Shown here: piece by piece, positions 47,881-58,812 of the stretch
Layout of the letters: every line of letters starts with the position of its first letter
How positions within the stretch are numbered: position 1 is the stretch's first letter
Assembly: GCA_029168955.1 (NCBI GenBank)
Contig: JAPDOI010001211.1
Coordinates: 1 to 64,000 of the forward strand
Source: Aplectana chamaeleonis
Taxonomy: Eukaryota; Nematoda; Chromadorea; Rhabditida; Cosmocercidae
Direction of reading: 5' to 3'
Length of the DNA stretch: 64,000 nucleotides
Position numbers and translations under genes: made by a program
Notes under the pieces: generated by a model
The model's input: only the letters and a program-made list of their open reading frames with translations
Databases searched by the model: none
What the model was told of the DNA's origin: nothing

Positions 47881-50800
47881 ACTTTTTACAAGGGTTTCCC
47901 TTCTACAATATCGTCAAGTTCTGAAAGTCAAGTTGTTTTTTTTTTCGAAAACATAGTGGTAGAAATGATGAAACAACCGCTGCGCTGCTAAGACTGCAAG
48001 ATATGTAACAGTTGCAACGCGGCTTCCTACAAATAAGATAGCATTCATTTCCGAGCTACTCGCAGTCGTATTATCACTATAGTAGATGCGAAGCGGTTGT
48101 TTTTCGAAAAAAGCAACTATCAAAATGAAGAAATCATTCTCAAAACCGCACCATTCCTATAATAGTAAAGCCCAACCCTGCGAGTAGCGGGAAATGGAGG
48201 ATACTTTTCGAATTTAAAAGTCGAAAAAATGAAGAAATGAGCTTTAAAATGACCCAACTGTACAGAGTCTAGGCAATATCCTTGACGGGGGGGGGACCCA
48301 CCATTCAAGACAGAAATGAAATGAAACGCCAATTGGTAAGGCTACCAGTCGAAGTATTTCCATAGAGCTCTTATAAAAACAATGATTGATAGCGCAGTAT
48401 CAGGCCTCTTTTATCAGCATCATTTCTATGAGTAAATCTTCGGTGGCCCCATGACATCTAGGATAGACCCAAGGTCAGCCGCTCCAGCCAAACGTCACCG
48501 GTTTATGCTGATGTGGCTCGTCTGCGCCGGCCCATATGTCTGATTCGGAACAAGAACGATAGTTATGTGCGCTAGAAGAGGACTACCGTAATCTTAGGAA
48601 TGATGTTATTCGGCTCTCGTAAACAAATTTGATGATACCCAATTGATCAATGATAAAGTATAAAAGAAATGAAGAGCGGTGTGTCTTGATACACACACAG
48701 TCCTTCTCCAGAGTTCAGCAGTTGAGGATCTGCCTGGACTACAAAGCAGAAAAACAACACCACCGGTGGTGAAGATGTAGCGAATTCGGAGTCAGAACTT
48801 AGAAAATTTTAGAGCCAACTCGAGTGAGATTACGATAGCCTTGTTCTGGCGCACTTGCCTATCGCTCCTGTTGATTCGGAGGCATGACTTGCATACGGTG
48901 TCCTGGACATTAAACTGAGGTCCTGCACACTCCTACTGAGATCCAGCACACATTCCATGAAGTCCTGCTCATCCTTACAGGGATCACGTTCCTGTAAGGA
49001 TGAGCAGGACTCTCCTCCTCATCCTTACAGGGATCTTGCACACGTTTCATGATGTCCTGCACACTCCTACTGATGTCCTGCACACATTCCACGAAGTTCT
49101 GCTCATCCTTACAGGGGTCTTGCACACGTTTCATGATGTCCTGCACACTCCTACTAAGGTCCTGCACAAATTCTACGACGTCCTGCACACCCCTACTGGG
49201 GTCCTGCACAGGTCCCATGATGTACTGAACACTTCTACTGAGGTCCTGCACACATTATACGACGTCCTGCACACCCCTACTGGGGTCCTGCACACGTCCC
49301 TTGATGTCCTGCCCACTCCTACTACGGTCCTGCACACGTTCAATGATGTCCTGCACACTCCTACTGAGGTCCTACACAGGTCCCATGATGTCCTGCACAC
49401 TTCTAATAAGGTCTTGCACACGTTCCATGATGTCCTGCACACTCCTACTGAGGTCCTGCACATGTCCCATGATGTCCTGCACACTCCTACTGAGGTCCTG
49501 CACAGGTCATATGATGTCCTGCACACTCCTACCAAGGTCTTGCACACGTTCCATGATGTCCTGCACACTCCTAATGAGGTCCTGCACAGGTCCCATGATG
49601 TCCTGCACACGCCTACTAAGGTCTTGCACACGTTCCATGATGTCCTGCACACTCCTACTGAGGTCCTGCACACATTCTACGACGTCCTGCACACCCCTAC
49701 TGGGGTTCTGCACACGTCCCATGATGTCCTGCCCACTCCTACTAAGGTCTTGCACACGTTCCATGATGTCCTGCACACTCCTACTGAGGTCCTGCACAGG
49801 TCCCATGATGTCCTGCACACTCCTACTGAAGTCCTGCACAGGTCCCATGATGTCCTGCACACTCCTACTGAGGTGCTGCACAGGTCCCATGATGTCCTGC
49901 ACACTCCTACTAAGGTCTTGCACACGTTCCATGATGTCCTGCACACTCCTACTGAGGTCCTGCACAGATCCCATGATGTCCTGCACACTCCTACTAAGGT
50001 CTTGCACACGTTCTATGATGTCCTGCACACTCCTACTGAGGTCCTGCACAGGTCCCATGGTGTCCTGCACACTCCTACTGAGGTGCTGCACAGGTCCCAT
50101 GATGTCCTGCACACTCCTACTAAGGTCTTGCACACGTTCCATGATGTCCTGCACACTCCTACTGAGGTCCTGCACAGGTCCCATAATGTCCTGAACACTC
50201 CTACTGAGGTCCTGCACACATTATACGACGTCCTGCACTCCCCTACTGGGGTCCTGCACACGTCCCATGACGTCCTGCCCACTCCTACTACGGTCCTGCA
50301 CACGTTCAATGATGTCCTGCACACTCCTACTGAGGTCCTGCACAGGTCCCATGATGTCCTGCACACTCCTACTATGGTCTTGCACACGTTCCATGATGTC
50401 CTGCACACCCCTACTGGGGTCCTGCACGCGTCCCATGATGTCCTGCCCACTCCTACTACGGTCCTGCACACGTTCAATGATGTCCTGCACACTCCTACTG
50501 AGGTCCTGCACAGGTCCCATGATGTCCTGCACACTCCTACTAAGGTCTTGCACACGTTCCATGATGTCCTGCACACTCCTAATGAGGTCCTGCACAGGTC
50601 CCATGATGTCCTGCACACGCCTACTAAGGTCTTGCACACGTTCCATGATGTCCTGCACACTCCTACTGAGGTCCTGCACACATTCTACGACGTCCTGCAC
50701 ACCCCTACTGGGGTCCTGCACACGTCCCATGATGTCCTGCCCACTCCTACTAAGGTCTTGCACACGTTCCATGATGTCCTGCACACTCCTACTGAGGTCC

Positions 50801-53800
50801 TGCACAGGTCCCATGATGTCCTGCACACTCCTACTATGGTCTTGCACACGTTCCATGATGTCCTGCACACCCCTACTGGGGTCCTGCACGCTTCCCCTGA
50901 TGTCCTGCCCACTCCTACTACGGTCCTGCACACGTTCAATGATGTCCTGCACACTCCTACTGAGGTCCTGCACAGGTCCCATGATGTCCTGCACACTCCT
51001 ACTAAGGTCTTGCACACGTTCCATGATGTCCTGCACACTCCTACTGAGGTCCTGCACACATTCTACGACGTCCTGCACACCCCTACTGGGGTCCTGCACA
51101 CGTCCCATGATGTCCTGCCCACTCCTACTAAGGTCTTGCACACGTTCCATGATGTCCTGCACACTCCTAATGAGGTCCTGCACAGGTCCCATGATGTCCT
51201 GCACACGCCTACTAAGGTCTTGCACAGGTCCCATGATGTCCTGAACACTCCTACTGAGGTCCTGCACACATTATACGACGTCCTGCACTCCCCTACTGGG
51301 GTCCTGCACACGTCCCATGACGTCCTGCCCACTCCTACTACGGTCCTGCACACGTTCAATGATGTCCTGCACACTCCTACTGAGGTCCTGCACAGGTCCC
51401 ATGATGTCCTGCACACTCCTACTAAGGTCTTGCACACGTTCCATGATGTCCTGCACACTCCTAATGAGGTCCTGCACAGGTCCCATGATGTCCTGCACAC
51501 GCCTACTAAGGTCTTGCACAGGTCCCATGATGTCCTGCACACGCCTACTAAGGTCTTGCACACGTTCCATGATGTTCTGCACACTCCTACTGAGGTCGTG
51601 CACACCCCTACTGGGGTCCTGCACACGTCCCATGATGTCCTGCCCACTCCTACTAAGGTCTTGCACACGTTCCATGATGTCCTGCACACTCCTACTGAGG
51701 TCCTGCACAGGTCCCATGATGTCCTGCACACTCCTACTATGGTCTTGCACACGTTCCATGATGTCCTGCACACCCCTACTGGGGTCCTGCACGCGTCCCA
51801 TGATGTCCTGCCCACTCCTACTACGGTCCTGCACACGTTCAATGATGTCCTGCACACTCCTACTGAGGTCCTGCACAGGTCCCATGATGTCCTGCACACT
51901 CCTACTAAGGTCTTGCACACGTTCCATTATGTCCTGCACACTCCTAATGAGGTCCTGCACAGGTCCCATGATGTCCTGCACACGCCTACTGAGGTCCTGC
52001 ACAGGTCCCATGATGTCCTGCACACTCCTACTAAGGTCTTGCACACGTTCCATGATGTCCTGCACACTCCTAATGAGGTCCTGCGCAGGTCCCATGATGT
52101 CCTGCACACGCCTACTAAGGTCTTGCACACGTTCCATGATGTCCTGCACACTCCTGCTCAGGTCCTGCACACATTCTACGACGTCCTGCACACCCCTACT
52201 GGGGTCCTGCACACGTCCCATGATGTCCTGCCCACTCCTACTAAGGTCCTGCACACGTTTCATGATGTCCTGCACACTCCTACTGAGGTCCTGCACAGGT
52301 GTCATGATGTCCTGCACACTCCTACTACGGTCCTGCACACGTTCTACGACGTCCTGCACACCCCTACTGGGGTCCTGCACACGTCCCATGATGTCCTGCC
52401 CACTCCTACTAAGGTCTTGCACACGTTCCATGATGTCCTGCACACTCCTACTGAGGTCCTGCACAGGTCCCATGGTGTCCTGCACACTCCTACTAAGGTC
52501 CTGCACACGTTCCATGATGTCCTGCACACTCCTACTGAGGTCCTGCACAGGTCCCATAATGTCCTGAACACTCCTACTGAGGTCCTGCACACATTATACG
52601 ACGTCCTGCACTCCCCTACTGGGGTCCTGCACACGTCCCATGACGTCCTGCCCACTCCTACTACGGTCCTGCACACGTTCAATGATGTCCTGCACACTCC
52701 TACTGAGGTCCTGCACAGGTCCCATGATGTCCTGCACACTCCTACTAAGGTCTTGCACACGTTCCATGATGTCCTGCACACTCCTAATGAGGTCCTGCAC
52801 AGGTCCCATGATGTCCTGCACACGCCTACTAAGGTCTTGCACACGTTCCATGATGTCCTGCACACTCCTACTGAGGTCCTGCACACATTCTACGACGTCC
52901 TGCACACCCCTACTGGGGTCCTGCACACGTCCCATGATGTCCTGCCCACTCCTACTAAGGTCTTGCACACGTTCCATGATGTCCTGCACACTCCTACTGA
53001 GGTCCTGAACAGGTCCCATGATGTCCTGCACACTCCTACTGGGGTGCTGCACAGGTCCCATGATGTCCTGCACACTCCTACTAAGGTCTTGCACACGTTC
53101 CATGATGTCCTGCACACTCCTACTGAGGTCCTGCACAGGTCCCATGATGTCCTGCACACTCCTACTACGGTCCTGCACACGTTCAATGATGTCCTGCACA
53201 CTCCTACTGAGGTCCTGCACACATTCTACAACGTCCTGCACACCCCTACTGGGGTCCTGCACACGTCCCATGATGTCCCTGTATACATTCTACGGCGTCC
53301 TGCACACCCCTACTGAGGTCTCACATAGTCAACCGACACTTCAGCACACCCTGCGACGCCTTCTTATCGATGGTGCGCTTGGAACGAATACGCGCCGCGG
53401 TCAAGTACATCAATCCCGCACAGCGTCCTCTTCCGAGCCGGGCGTTCAAAGTACACCACCCTGGAGAGCAAGGTGTTTATATGGAGTCTAAGAAAACAAT
53501 GACTGATAACGAAAAACCCACCATATTTCATAAACTAATCTTGAAAGGCCGGTTTCCGAGTTTGAAACGCCCGTTAGGGGCCCAGAAGTCATTATGGTGA
53601 GTTCTGACAATTATTTTCGTCATTCCCGTGGCCGATTACCTCTAGTCACAAATTTTCGAGCGATTTGGTCCACGCCTTCCAAAAAAATGGTTTTCGACGG
53701 ACGGAGGTGGAGGCGGAGGCGGTGGTGGAGAACGTTTTCGCGTACTTTGAGAGGTCATAACTTTAGAAAGCGGGGACCAGTTAGCATGAAAGGTCGCACA

Positions 53801-53940
53801 GATATGTAATTTCTTGCAGCGCATCGAATGGTGTACAGCTCATACCTCTGGTGACGGTAAGAATAGGTGATCTCATTGTAGGGCTTCCGCTCGGGAAGAG
53901 ATCAAAGCCAAATCCTGGTACGCGCTTCGCGCGCACCACA
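47757..53940. repeat. Tandem duplication, unit A (contains array 2)
   Basis: The start ATTCAACAATTTCACTACAT and the end GCGCTTCGCGCGCACCACA are the same as in unit B, which begins at the next base. Left non-array part 47757-48904 aligns with 53941-55917 once the 54762-55568 insertion is removed; right non-array part 53325-53940 aligns with about 56735-57772 once the 56763-57157 insertion is removed. The end has the self-complementary GTGCGCGCTTCGCGCGCAC in unit B form. No gene recognised inside. Confidence 0.88.
48905..53325 (-). repeat. Array 2: 21/42-bp minisatellite, minus orientation
   Basis: About 4.4 kb, roughly 210 units of 21 bp. Read on the minus strand the pair is GTGCAGGACCTCAGTAGGAG(T) plus GTGCAGGACATCATGGGACC(T), encoding V-Q-D-L-S-R-S and V-Q-D-I-M-G-P (or M-E-R). 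Unlike array 1 it keeps strict 21-bp phase, so all frames stay long. The plus-strand frame V-L-H-T-P-T-E / V-L-H-R-S-H-D is open for 1438 codons (49000-53316). The minus heptad frame is cut by a TAA at each TTATAC variant (49255, 50221, 51271, 52594). The spacings are 966, 1050 and 1323 bp, all multiples of 21, which shows larger blocks were duplicated. No start context, signal peptide, splice site or flanking domain supports translation. Confidence 0.95.
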
Positions 53941-54761
53941 ATTCAACAATTTCACTACATTTAGGAAATCAGTTTGATAGCCAAATCTAATGGAACAATT
54001 TCACGACATTTTAGAGCAATGCCAAATCCTTGACCTTTTCTGCGGAGCCCAACTTTCAGAAATTTCACAACTTTTTACAAGGGTTTCCCTTCTACAATAT
54101 CGTCAAGCTCTGAAAGTCAAGTTGTTTTTTTTTGAAAACATAGTGGTAGAAATGATGAAACAACCGCTCCGCTGCTAAGACTGCAAGATATGTAATAGTT
54201 GCAACGCGGCTTCCTACAAATAAGATAGCATTCATTTCCGAGCTACTCGCAGTCGTATTATCACTATCGTAGATGCGAAGCGGTTGTTTTTCGAAAAAAG
54301 CAACTATCAAAATGAAGAAATCATTCTCAAAACCGCACCATTCCTATGATAGTGAAGCCCAACCCTGCGATTAGCGGGGAATGGAGGATACTTTTCGAAT
54401 TTAAAAGTCGAAAAAATGAAAAAAAAGCTTTAAAATGACCCAATTGTACAGGGTCTAGGCACTATCCTAGACGGGGGGGGGGCACCCACCATTCAAGACA
54501 GAAATGGAATGAACCGCCAATTGGTAAGGCTACCAGTCGAAGTATTTCCATAGAGCCCTTATAAAAACAATGATTGATAGCGCAGTAACAGGCATCTTTT
54601 ATCAGAGTTTTTCATCATTTCTATGAGAAAATCTTGGGTGGCCCCACCACGTCTAGGATAGACCCAAGGTCAGCCGCTCTAGCCAAACAACACCGGTTTA
54701 TGCTGATATGGCTCGTCTGCACCGGCCCATATGTCTGATTCGGAACAAGAACGATAGTTAA

Positions 54762-55568
54762 AGACAGTATTCACGATAGAAAATGTGTTTCAGTTTCCAC
54801 TAGAAATGGGTAGTGGAGGGGCACACTGTAACGTTGACGTCGAAAGAACGCATGAAAACGAGCCAGGAAAAGCTCCAGAAGAGCACGAAGTTGCCACTTC
54901 GACCGCAAGGCAAACCCCAAAAGCGCAACACACGCCCACCGACGTGAACAAATGAATGCTCGAGATCCACGTCAGCTGGCATTCATGGGCTGCAGAAGAC
55001 GGAAGTTACAAGCCTCGGACAACTCGTCCACCATGTTTCCTTAGCTCATTTTTTGAGAGACCATAACTCCGTTCCCAGAAGGTCTTGTACGATATCAGAG
55101 ATATTATTGGAATCAGCTTGGGGCCGTTTTCAAGATAGGCGGGAGAACAGAAAAACGGCCTTCAAAGGCAGGGTCCTCGCAGAAATTCGATTTTGAGATT
55201 TCCCGCTAAATCGGTGCTCTTGCTACAGTTAGCCCCAAGGAACATGCGAAAACTGCTTAAAAACCGGTCTTCTTCAAGTTATTCCAGCAACTTCCGTTAA
55301 CCGATGATCCAGAAAAGTCAGGAAAGTGTGGTCATCATCCATATTTTAGCGGCTGTCCACGCATTCTTTAAAAGTGCTGTGTATTTGTCGGTCATTCCAG
55401 CCATGATTATCATGCTGCGAATACCGTAATCCCTGACATTGAGGCTGTTCTCTCCAGAACGAAGGACTTAGAGTTTTTTAAACGTTCAGACGATTTTCAG
55501 CTAGGCCAGCCCAATCTAAGTATTTAACCCAAATTTCGGTAGTGTGAAAATTTGACCGGACCTTGCCT
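54762..55568. mobile_element. Insertion in unit B, AGGCA-family relative
   Basis: Unit A reads GATAGTTATGTGCGC at about 48561; unit B reads GATAGTTAAAGACAGTATTC on the left and TTGCCTTCGAGTGCGC on the right, so about 807 bp were added here at a TTAT/TTAA site. The left end (AGACAGTATTCACGATAG) and inner block (GAACGCATGAAAACGAG) resemble the 14532 element. A second AGGCAGGGTCCTCGCAGAAA-type end starts at about 55149 inside it, suggesting a composite or rearranged element. The right end is degraded to GCCT-TCGA. Confidence 0.7.
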
Positions 55569-55917
55569 TCGAGTGCGCAAGAAAAGGACTGTCGTAATCT
55601 TAGGAATGATGTTATTCGGCTCTCGTAAACAAATTTGATGATACCCAATTGATCAATGATAAAGTATAAAAGAAGTGAAGAGCGGTGTGTCTTGATACAC
55701 ACACAGCCCTTCTCCAGAGTTCAGCAGTTGAGGATCTGCCTGGACTACAAAGCAGAAAAACAACACCACGGTGGTGAAGATGTAGCGAATTCGGAGTCAG
55801 AACTTAGAAAATTTTAGAGCCAACTCGAGTGAGATTACGATAGCCTTGTTCTGGCACACTTACCTATCGCTCTTGTTGATTCGGAGGCATGACTTGCATA
55901 CGGTGTCCTGGACATTA

Positions 55918-56735
55918 AACTGAGGTCCTGCGCACGTCCTTTGATGTTCTGCACACTCCTACTAAGGTCCTGCACACGTTCTATGATGTCCTGCACTCTC
56001 CTACTGAGATCCTGCACACATTCTACGACGTCCTGCACACCCCTTCTGGGGTCCTGCACAAGTTCCTTGATGTCCTGCACACTCCTACTCAGGTCCTGCA
56101 CACATTCTACCACATCCGTCACACTCACTCTAAGGTCCTGCAAACGTTCCATGATGTCCTGCACACTCCCACTGAGGTCCTGCACACAATCTACGACGTC
56201 CTGCACACCCCTTCTGGAATGCTGCACAGGTCCCATATTGTCCTGCACACTCCTAATGAGGTCCTGCACACATTCTATCACATCCTGCACACCCCTGCTG
56301 GGGTCCTGCACACGTTCCATGATGTCCTGCACACTCCTACAGAGGTCCTGCACAGGTTCCATGATGTCCTGCACACTCCTACTAAGGCCTTGCACACGTT
56401 CCATGATGTCCTGCACACTCCTACAGAGGTCCTGCACAGGTCCCATGATGTCCTGCCCACTCCTACTGCGGTCCTGCACACGTTCCATGATGTCCTGCAC
56501 ACTCCTACAGAGGTCCTGCACAGGTTCCATGATGTCCTGCACACTCCTACTAAGGCCTTGCACACGTTCCATGATGTCCTACACACTCCTACTGAGGTCC
56601 TGCACAGGTCCCATGATGTCCTGCACACTCCTACTAAGGTCTTGCACACGTTCCATGATGTCCCGCACACTCCTACTGAGGTCCTGCACACATTCTACGA
56701 CGTCCTGCACACCCCTACTGAGGTCTCACCTAGTC
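55918..56735 (-). repeat. Array 3: 21/42-bp minisatellite, minus orientation
   Basis: About 0.8 kb of the same units as array 2, with the same left flank (GGTGTCCTGGACATTAAACT) and right flank (GAGGTCTCACCTAGTCAACC). The minus heptad frame is open for 245 codons (55835-56572). Variants such as ACAGAGGTCCTGCACAGGTT and GCGGTCCTGCACACG differ from array 2, so the arrays have homogenised separately since duplication. Confidence 0.93.
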
Positions 56736-56762
56736 AACCGACACTTCAGCACATCCTGCGAC

Positions 56763-57157
56763 ACTCAAACGCTAACGTCGGACAGGGAGCGAGATTATCA
56801 TGCCGTAAAATAGCGTGTTTTGATGTGTCAATTGCGCCCAACACTACTCATTCTAAGACAACATGGAAATTTTTGCTGCCTCGGGGAATTCATTCCTTTC
56901 GGGAGCCTCGGAAAAGCTTCGGAATTCGGGAGCCTCGGGAACTTAAGTTATATGATAATGTGCGTATAAAGAGATTAAAATGGCAAAGCATTTCCAATTT
57001 AGGCTGAGTTTCGGTGTGTACAGGCAAATTGAAAGAACCTTTGTGAATTTTTTATATGATGTCGTAGAATTAGTAGTGTTGGACGCAATCGAAACACCAA
57101 AACACGTTATTTTACAGCATGAGAATTTCGTTCCCTGTCCGACGTTAGCGTTCGAGT
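56763..57157. mobile_element. 395-bp MITE with 9-bp target duplication
   Basis: Termini ACTCAAACGCTAACGTCGGA and (inward from the right) ACTCGAACGCTAACGTCGGA, 26 bp with one mismatch, flanked by TCCTGCGAC at 56754-56762 and 57158-57166. The unfilled site is present in unit A at about 53350-53359 (CCCTGCGAC once). A 9-bp duplication with these ends suggests MULE-type transposition; hAT, which makes 8 bp, is less likely. Non-coding. Confidence 0.93.
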
Positions 57158-57504
57158 TCCTGCGACGTCTTCTTATCGATGGTGCGCTTGGAACGAATAC
57201 GCGCCGCGGTCAAGTACATCAATCCCGCACAGCGTCCTCTTCCGAGCCGGACGTTTTAAGTACACCACCCTGGAGAGCAAGGTGTTTATATGGAGTCTAA
57301 GAAAACAATGACTGATAACGAAAAACCCACCATTTTCATAAACTAATCTTGGGAGGCCGGTTTCCGAGTTTGAAACGCCCGTTAGGGCCCAGAAGTCATT
57401 ATGGTGAGTTCTGACAATTATTTTCGCCATTCCCGTGGCCGATTACCTCTAGTCACAAATTTTCGAGCGATTTGGTCCACGCCTCCCAAAAAAATGGTTT
57501 TCGA

Positions 57505-57552
57505 CGGACGGAGGCGGAGGCGGAGGCGGAGGCGGAGGCGGAGGAGGTGGTG
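57505..57552 (+). repeat. GGAGGC hexamer tract
   Basis: Seven or so GGAGGC/GGCGGA repeats; the matching place in unit A has fewer with GGTGGT variants. Confidence 0.85.
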
Positions 57553-57877
57553 GAGAACGTTTTCGCGTACTTTGAGAGGTCATAACTTTAGAAAGCGGGG
57601 ACCAGTTGGGATGAAAAGTTGCACACATATGTAATTTCTTGCAGCGCATCGAATGGTGTACAGCTCATACCTCTGGTGACGGTATGAATAGGTGGTCTCA
57701 TTGTAGGGCATCCGCGCGGGAAGAAATCAAAGCCAAATCTTGGTGCGCGCTTCGCGCGCACCACAGTTCGTACCTACTATCAAACAACAATTATGTCCTT
57801 TCAACAATCATTATCATCAGTATCCTACTATATGTATATTTTGGTAAATTTGTGCGTGCGTGTGTGTGTATGTATGT

Positions 57878-58043
57878 ATGATCTAGTTCCGCAATCGCGT
57901 TCAGTCCTCATTATCACAATCGTAGAAGCGAAGCGGTTGTTTTTGAAAAATTAAACTAGAATCATTCTCAAAACAACCGCTTCGCTTCTACGATTGTGAT
58001 AATGAGACTTTGCGGACTGAACGCGATTGCGGAACTAGATCAT
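57878..58043. repeat. Long palindrome, arms about 65-70 bp
   Basis: GATCTAGTTCCGCAATCGCG at the left returns inverted as CGCGATTGCGGAACTAGATC. The inner arms carry TAGAAGCGAAGCGGTTGTTTT and its complement around an AT-rich centre of about 25 bp. The inner motif GCGAAGCGGTTGTTTTT also occurs in both duplicated units (about 48088 and 54272), so the palindrome seems built from, or is a source of, part of that segment. Confidence 0.9.
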
Positions 58044-58124
58044 ATGTGTGCGTTTCTCTGTGTGCTTGTTTGACCATTTATTCGGCTTGACTTTCAAGAC
58101 GGGCGACCTTACGGGTACAGGCTC

Positions 58125-58812
58125 AAGAGTGCGCAGAACGCCATAGAAAGTGTGTGGGTCCTAAAAGGGATTTCGCAAAAAAGCCGTAGAGAGTGTGCGG
58201 GACCCAAGTGGGAGTGCGCAGGACGCCGAAGAAAGTGTGCGGGACCCAAGTGGCAGTGCGCAGGACGCCGAAGAAAGTGTGCGGAACCCAAGTGGAAGTG
58301 CGCAGGACCCCGTAGAAAGTGTGCGGGACCAAGGTAGAGGGCGCCGGACGCCGTTTAAAGTATGAGGGACCCAAGGTAGAGTGCGCCGGACGCCGTAGAA
58401 AATGTGTGGGACCCAGGTTAGAGTGCGCCGGACGCCGTAGAAAATTTGCGGGATTCAAATGAGAACGCGCAGGACGCCGTAGAGAGTGTGCGGGACCCAA
58501 GTGGGAGTGCGCAGGACGCCGAAGAAAGTGTGCGGGACCCAAGTGAGAGTGCGCAGGACGCCGCAGGAAGTGTGTGGGACCCAAATGCGAATGCGTCGGA
58601 CGCCGTAGAAAGTGTGCGGGATTCAAATGAGAACGCGCAGGACGCCGTAGAGAGTGTGCGGGACCTAAGTGGGAGTGCGCAGGACGCCGAAGAAAGTGTG
58701 CGGGACCCAAGTGAGAGTGCGCAGGACGCCGCTGGGAATGTGCGGGACTCAAGTGGAAATGCGCAGGACGCTGCAGGAAGTGTGTGGGACCGAAGTGGGT
58801 GATCGCAGAACT
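58125..58812 (+). repeat. Array 4: 42-bp minisatellite, plus orientation, diverged subtype
   Basis: Units GTGCGGGACCCAAGTGGGAG(T) plus GCGCAGGACGCCGAAGAAAG(T), encoding V-R-D-P-S-G-S and A-Q-D-A-E-E-S. The 21-bp pairing and the start of each half match arrays 1-3, so it is the same family at greater distance. An in-phase stretch of 118 codons lies at 58446-58802. The left third has small indels. Confidence 0.93.

Larger units (their letters stand above)
53941..57772. repeat. Tandem duplication, unit B (contains array 3)
   Basis: Second copy of the segment at 47757-53940, shorter because its array is about 0.8 kb, and carrying two insertions that unit A lacks. Base differences from unit A are scattered and modest. 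The GGAGGC tract at about 57505-57552 has more copies than in unit A (about 53695-53725). Confidence 0.88.

Noticed and set aside
49507..53271. Minus-strand frames of 225-439 codons (V-Q-D repeats) as separate genes
   Set aside because: They abut at single TAA codons created by one variant unit, so they are slices of the same array.
49000..53316. Plus-strand frame of 1438 codons as a real protein
   Set aside because: It is wholly made of array 2 units; stop-free length follows from 21-bp phase, and nothing unique flanks it.
53370..53600. 76-codon plus frame in unit A as a small gene
   Set aside because: The matching frame in unit B stops early and no domain is visible, so it is not maintained.
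57768..57772. Units A and B as Helitron copies (hairpin near the right end)
   Set aside because: The end lacks the CTRR terminus and A/T insertion context expected of Helitrons; tandem duplication explains the data.
43137..58812. Repeat arrays as CRISPR arrays
   Set aside because: Units are contiguous 21/42-bp repeats without unique spacers, in a eukaryotic setting with no cas genes.
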